A stretch of 5,599 bases of DNA from Coriobacteriia bacterium (lineage in GTDB: Bacteria; Actinomycetota; Coriobacteriia; Anaerosomatales; SLCP01): the NCBI GenBank assembly GCA_007125735.1, contig SLCP01000112.1, forward strand, positions 1-5,599, read 5' to 3'. Positions 5,159-5,599 of this stretch are shown here, piece by piece. Positions within the stretch are counted from its first letter, which is position 1; every line of letters begins with the position of its first letter. The position numbers and the translations under genes were made by a program. The notes under the pieces were generated by a model, which worked only from the letters and a program-made list of their open reading frames with translations, made no database searches and was not told where the DNA came from.

Positions 5159-5599
5159 TCAGTATCCCAGGCCCATCCTTGACAGGGCCTCTCTCGATTC
5201 GTGCAGGTCGGGCACGTAGCCCAACGCGCTCAGGAAGCACTCCTCGGCACGTCCTACATCGCCGAGGTTCTCGTGAGCGAGTCCCATGAGAAGACACAGC
5301 TCTACGATCCCGATGGAGCGCTCGGCCGCCGGCTCGACGACCGCCAGCAACTCCTCGTACCGCTCCTGTTCAGCATAGAGCGTGCCGAGAACCGTGGCGG
5401 CATGCACGTGCCCCGGTTCGTGCTCGAGCACCGACAGCAGCAAACGTTCCCCCTCCGCCACCTCGCCTCGCTCGAGGTGTACGAGTCCCGCTCCGTAGAG
5501 CGCGACCGGATTGCCGGGCTCATCGTCGAGGGCCGACCGATAGGCCTCGAGGGCCTCGTCGAATCGACTCGCCCGATGGTAGGCGATCGCCAGCTCCAG
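5159..5599 (-). CDS. TPR-repeat protein, C-terminal part (5' end outside window)
   Basis: Only the last 146 residues are in the window; the reading frame stays open to the window edge. They hold about four tetratricopeptide repeats: visible residues 1-30 (with YHRASRFDEALEAYRSAL), 31-64, 65-97 and 98-131. Each has the usual pattern of small residues at the helix packing positions (G/A-x-x-Y/H ... A/G ... A). The chain ends shortly after the last repeat with MGLGY. TPR arrays are helical scaffolds for protein-protein contacts, and in cytochrome clusters they often accompany assembly or secretion. The GTG at 5461 in the same frame is internal, because TPR sequence continues upstream of it. The gene probably shares a transcript with the NHL gene 13 bases downstream. 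Signal peptide or membrane anchor status cannot be judged. Confidence 0.85.
   Translation of the reverse strand: MELAIAYHRASRFDEALEAYRSALDDEPGNPVALYGAGLVHLERGEVAEGERLLLSVLEHEPGHVHAATVLGTLYAEQERYEELLAVVEPAAERSIGIVELCLLMGLAHENLGDVGRAEECFLSALGYVPDLHESREALSRMGLGY

Overview
The window is GC-rich bacterial DNA in which every gene I can support lies on the minus strand. Read in the direction of transcription (high to low coordinates), the order is: the end of a TPR-repeat gene (5599-5159), a membrane-anchored NHL beta-propeller gene (5145-3955), a secreted 7-heme cytochrome c (3801-2641), a membrane-anchored 12-heme cytochrome c with a NapC/NrfH-type front end (2526-1330), a complete Rex-family regulator (1181-531) and the start of a second, tandem Rex-family regulator (404-1, running off the window). 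Two of the six genes are partial. No tRNA, rRNA, CRISPR array, transposon or long repeat is visible.

The likely source is an anaerobic or facultative bacterium that respires with multiheme cytochromes. High GC, GTG/TTG starts and a NapC-like cytochrome beside a secreted multiheme cytochrome would suit an anaerobic actinobacterial lineage (Coriobacteriia-like), but a metal-reducing deltaproteobacterial-type organism cannot be excluded. Taxonomy is inference only.

The layout suggests a respiratory electron-export module. The 12-heme protein has one N-terminal membrane helix and a NapC/NrfH-like heme domain, the family that takes electrons from menaquinol. The 7-heme protein has a cleavable signal peptide and could receive those electrons outside the membrane. 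The NHL propeller faces outward on a single anchor, and the TPR protein could be an assembly or scaffold partner. The two Rex-like regulators sit directly downstream and probably tune the module to redox state. Both have lost the glycine-rich NAD(H)-binding signature and the acidic residue after strand beta-2, so the signal they sense is unlikely to be simply NADH/NAD+.

The TPR and NHL genes are 13 bases apart and probably co-transcribed. The three larger intergenic gaps (153, 148 and 126 bases) and the 114-base gap between the cytochromes hold candidate promoters and several inverted repeats. Two promoters, before the 7-heme gene and before the first regulator, share the element TTTGCCCTC at the same distance from a -10 box. 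A Rex-box-like dyad lies upstream of the 7-heme gene.
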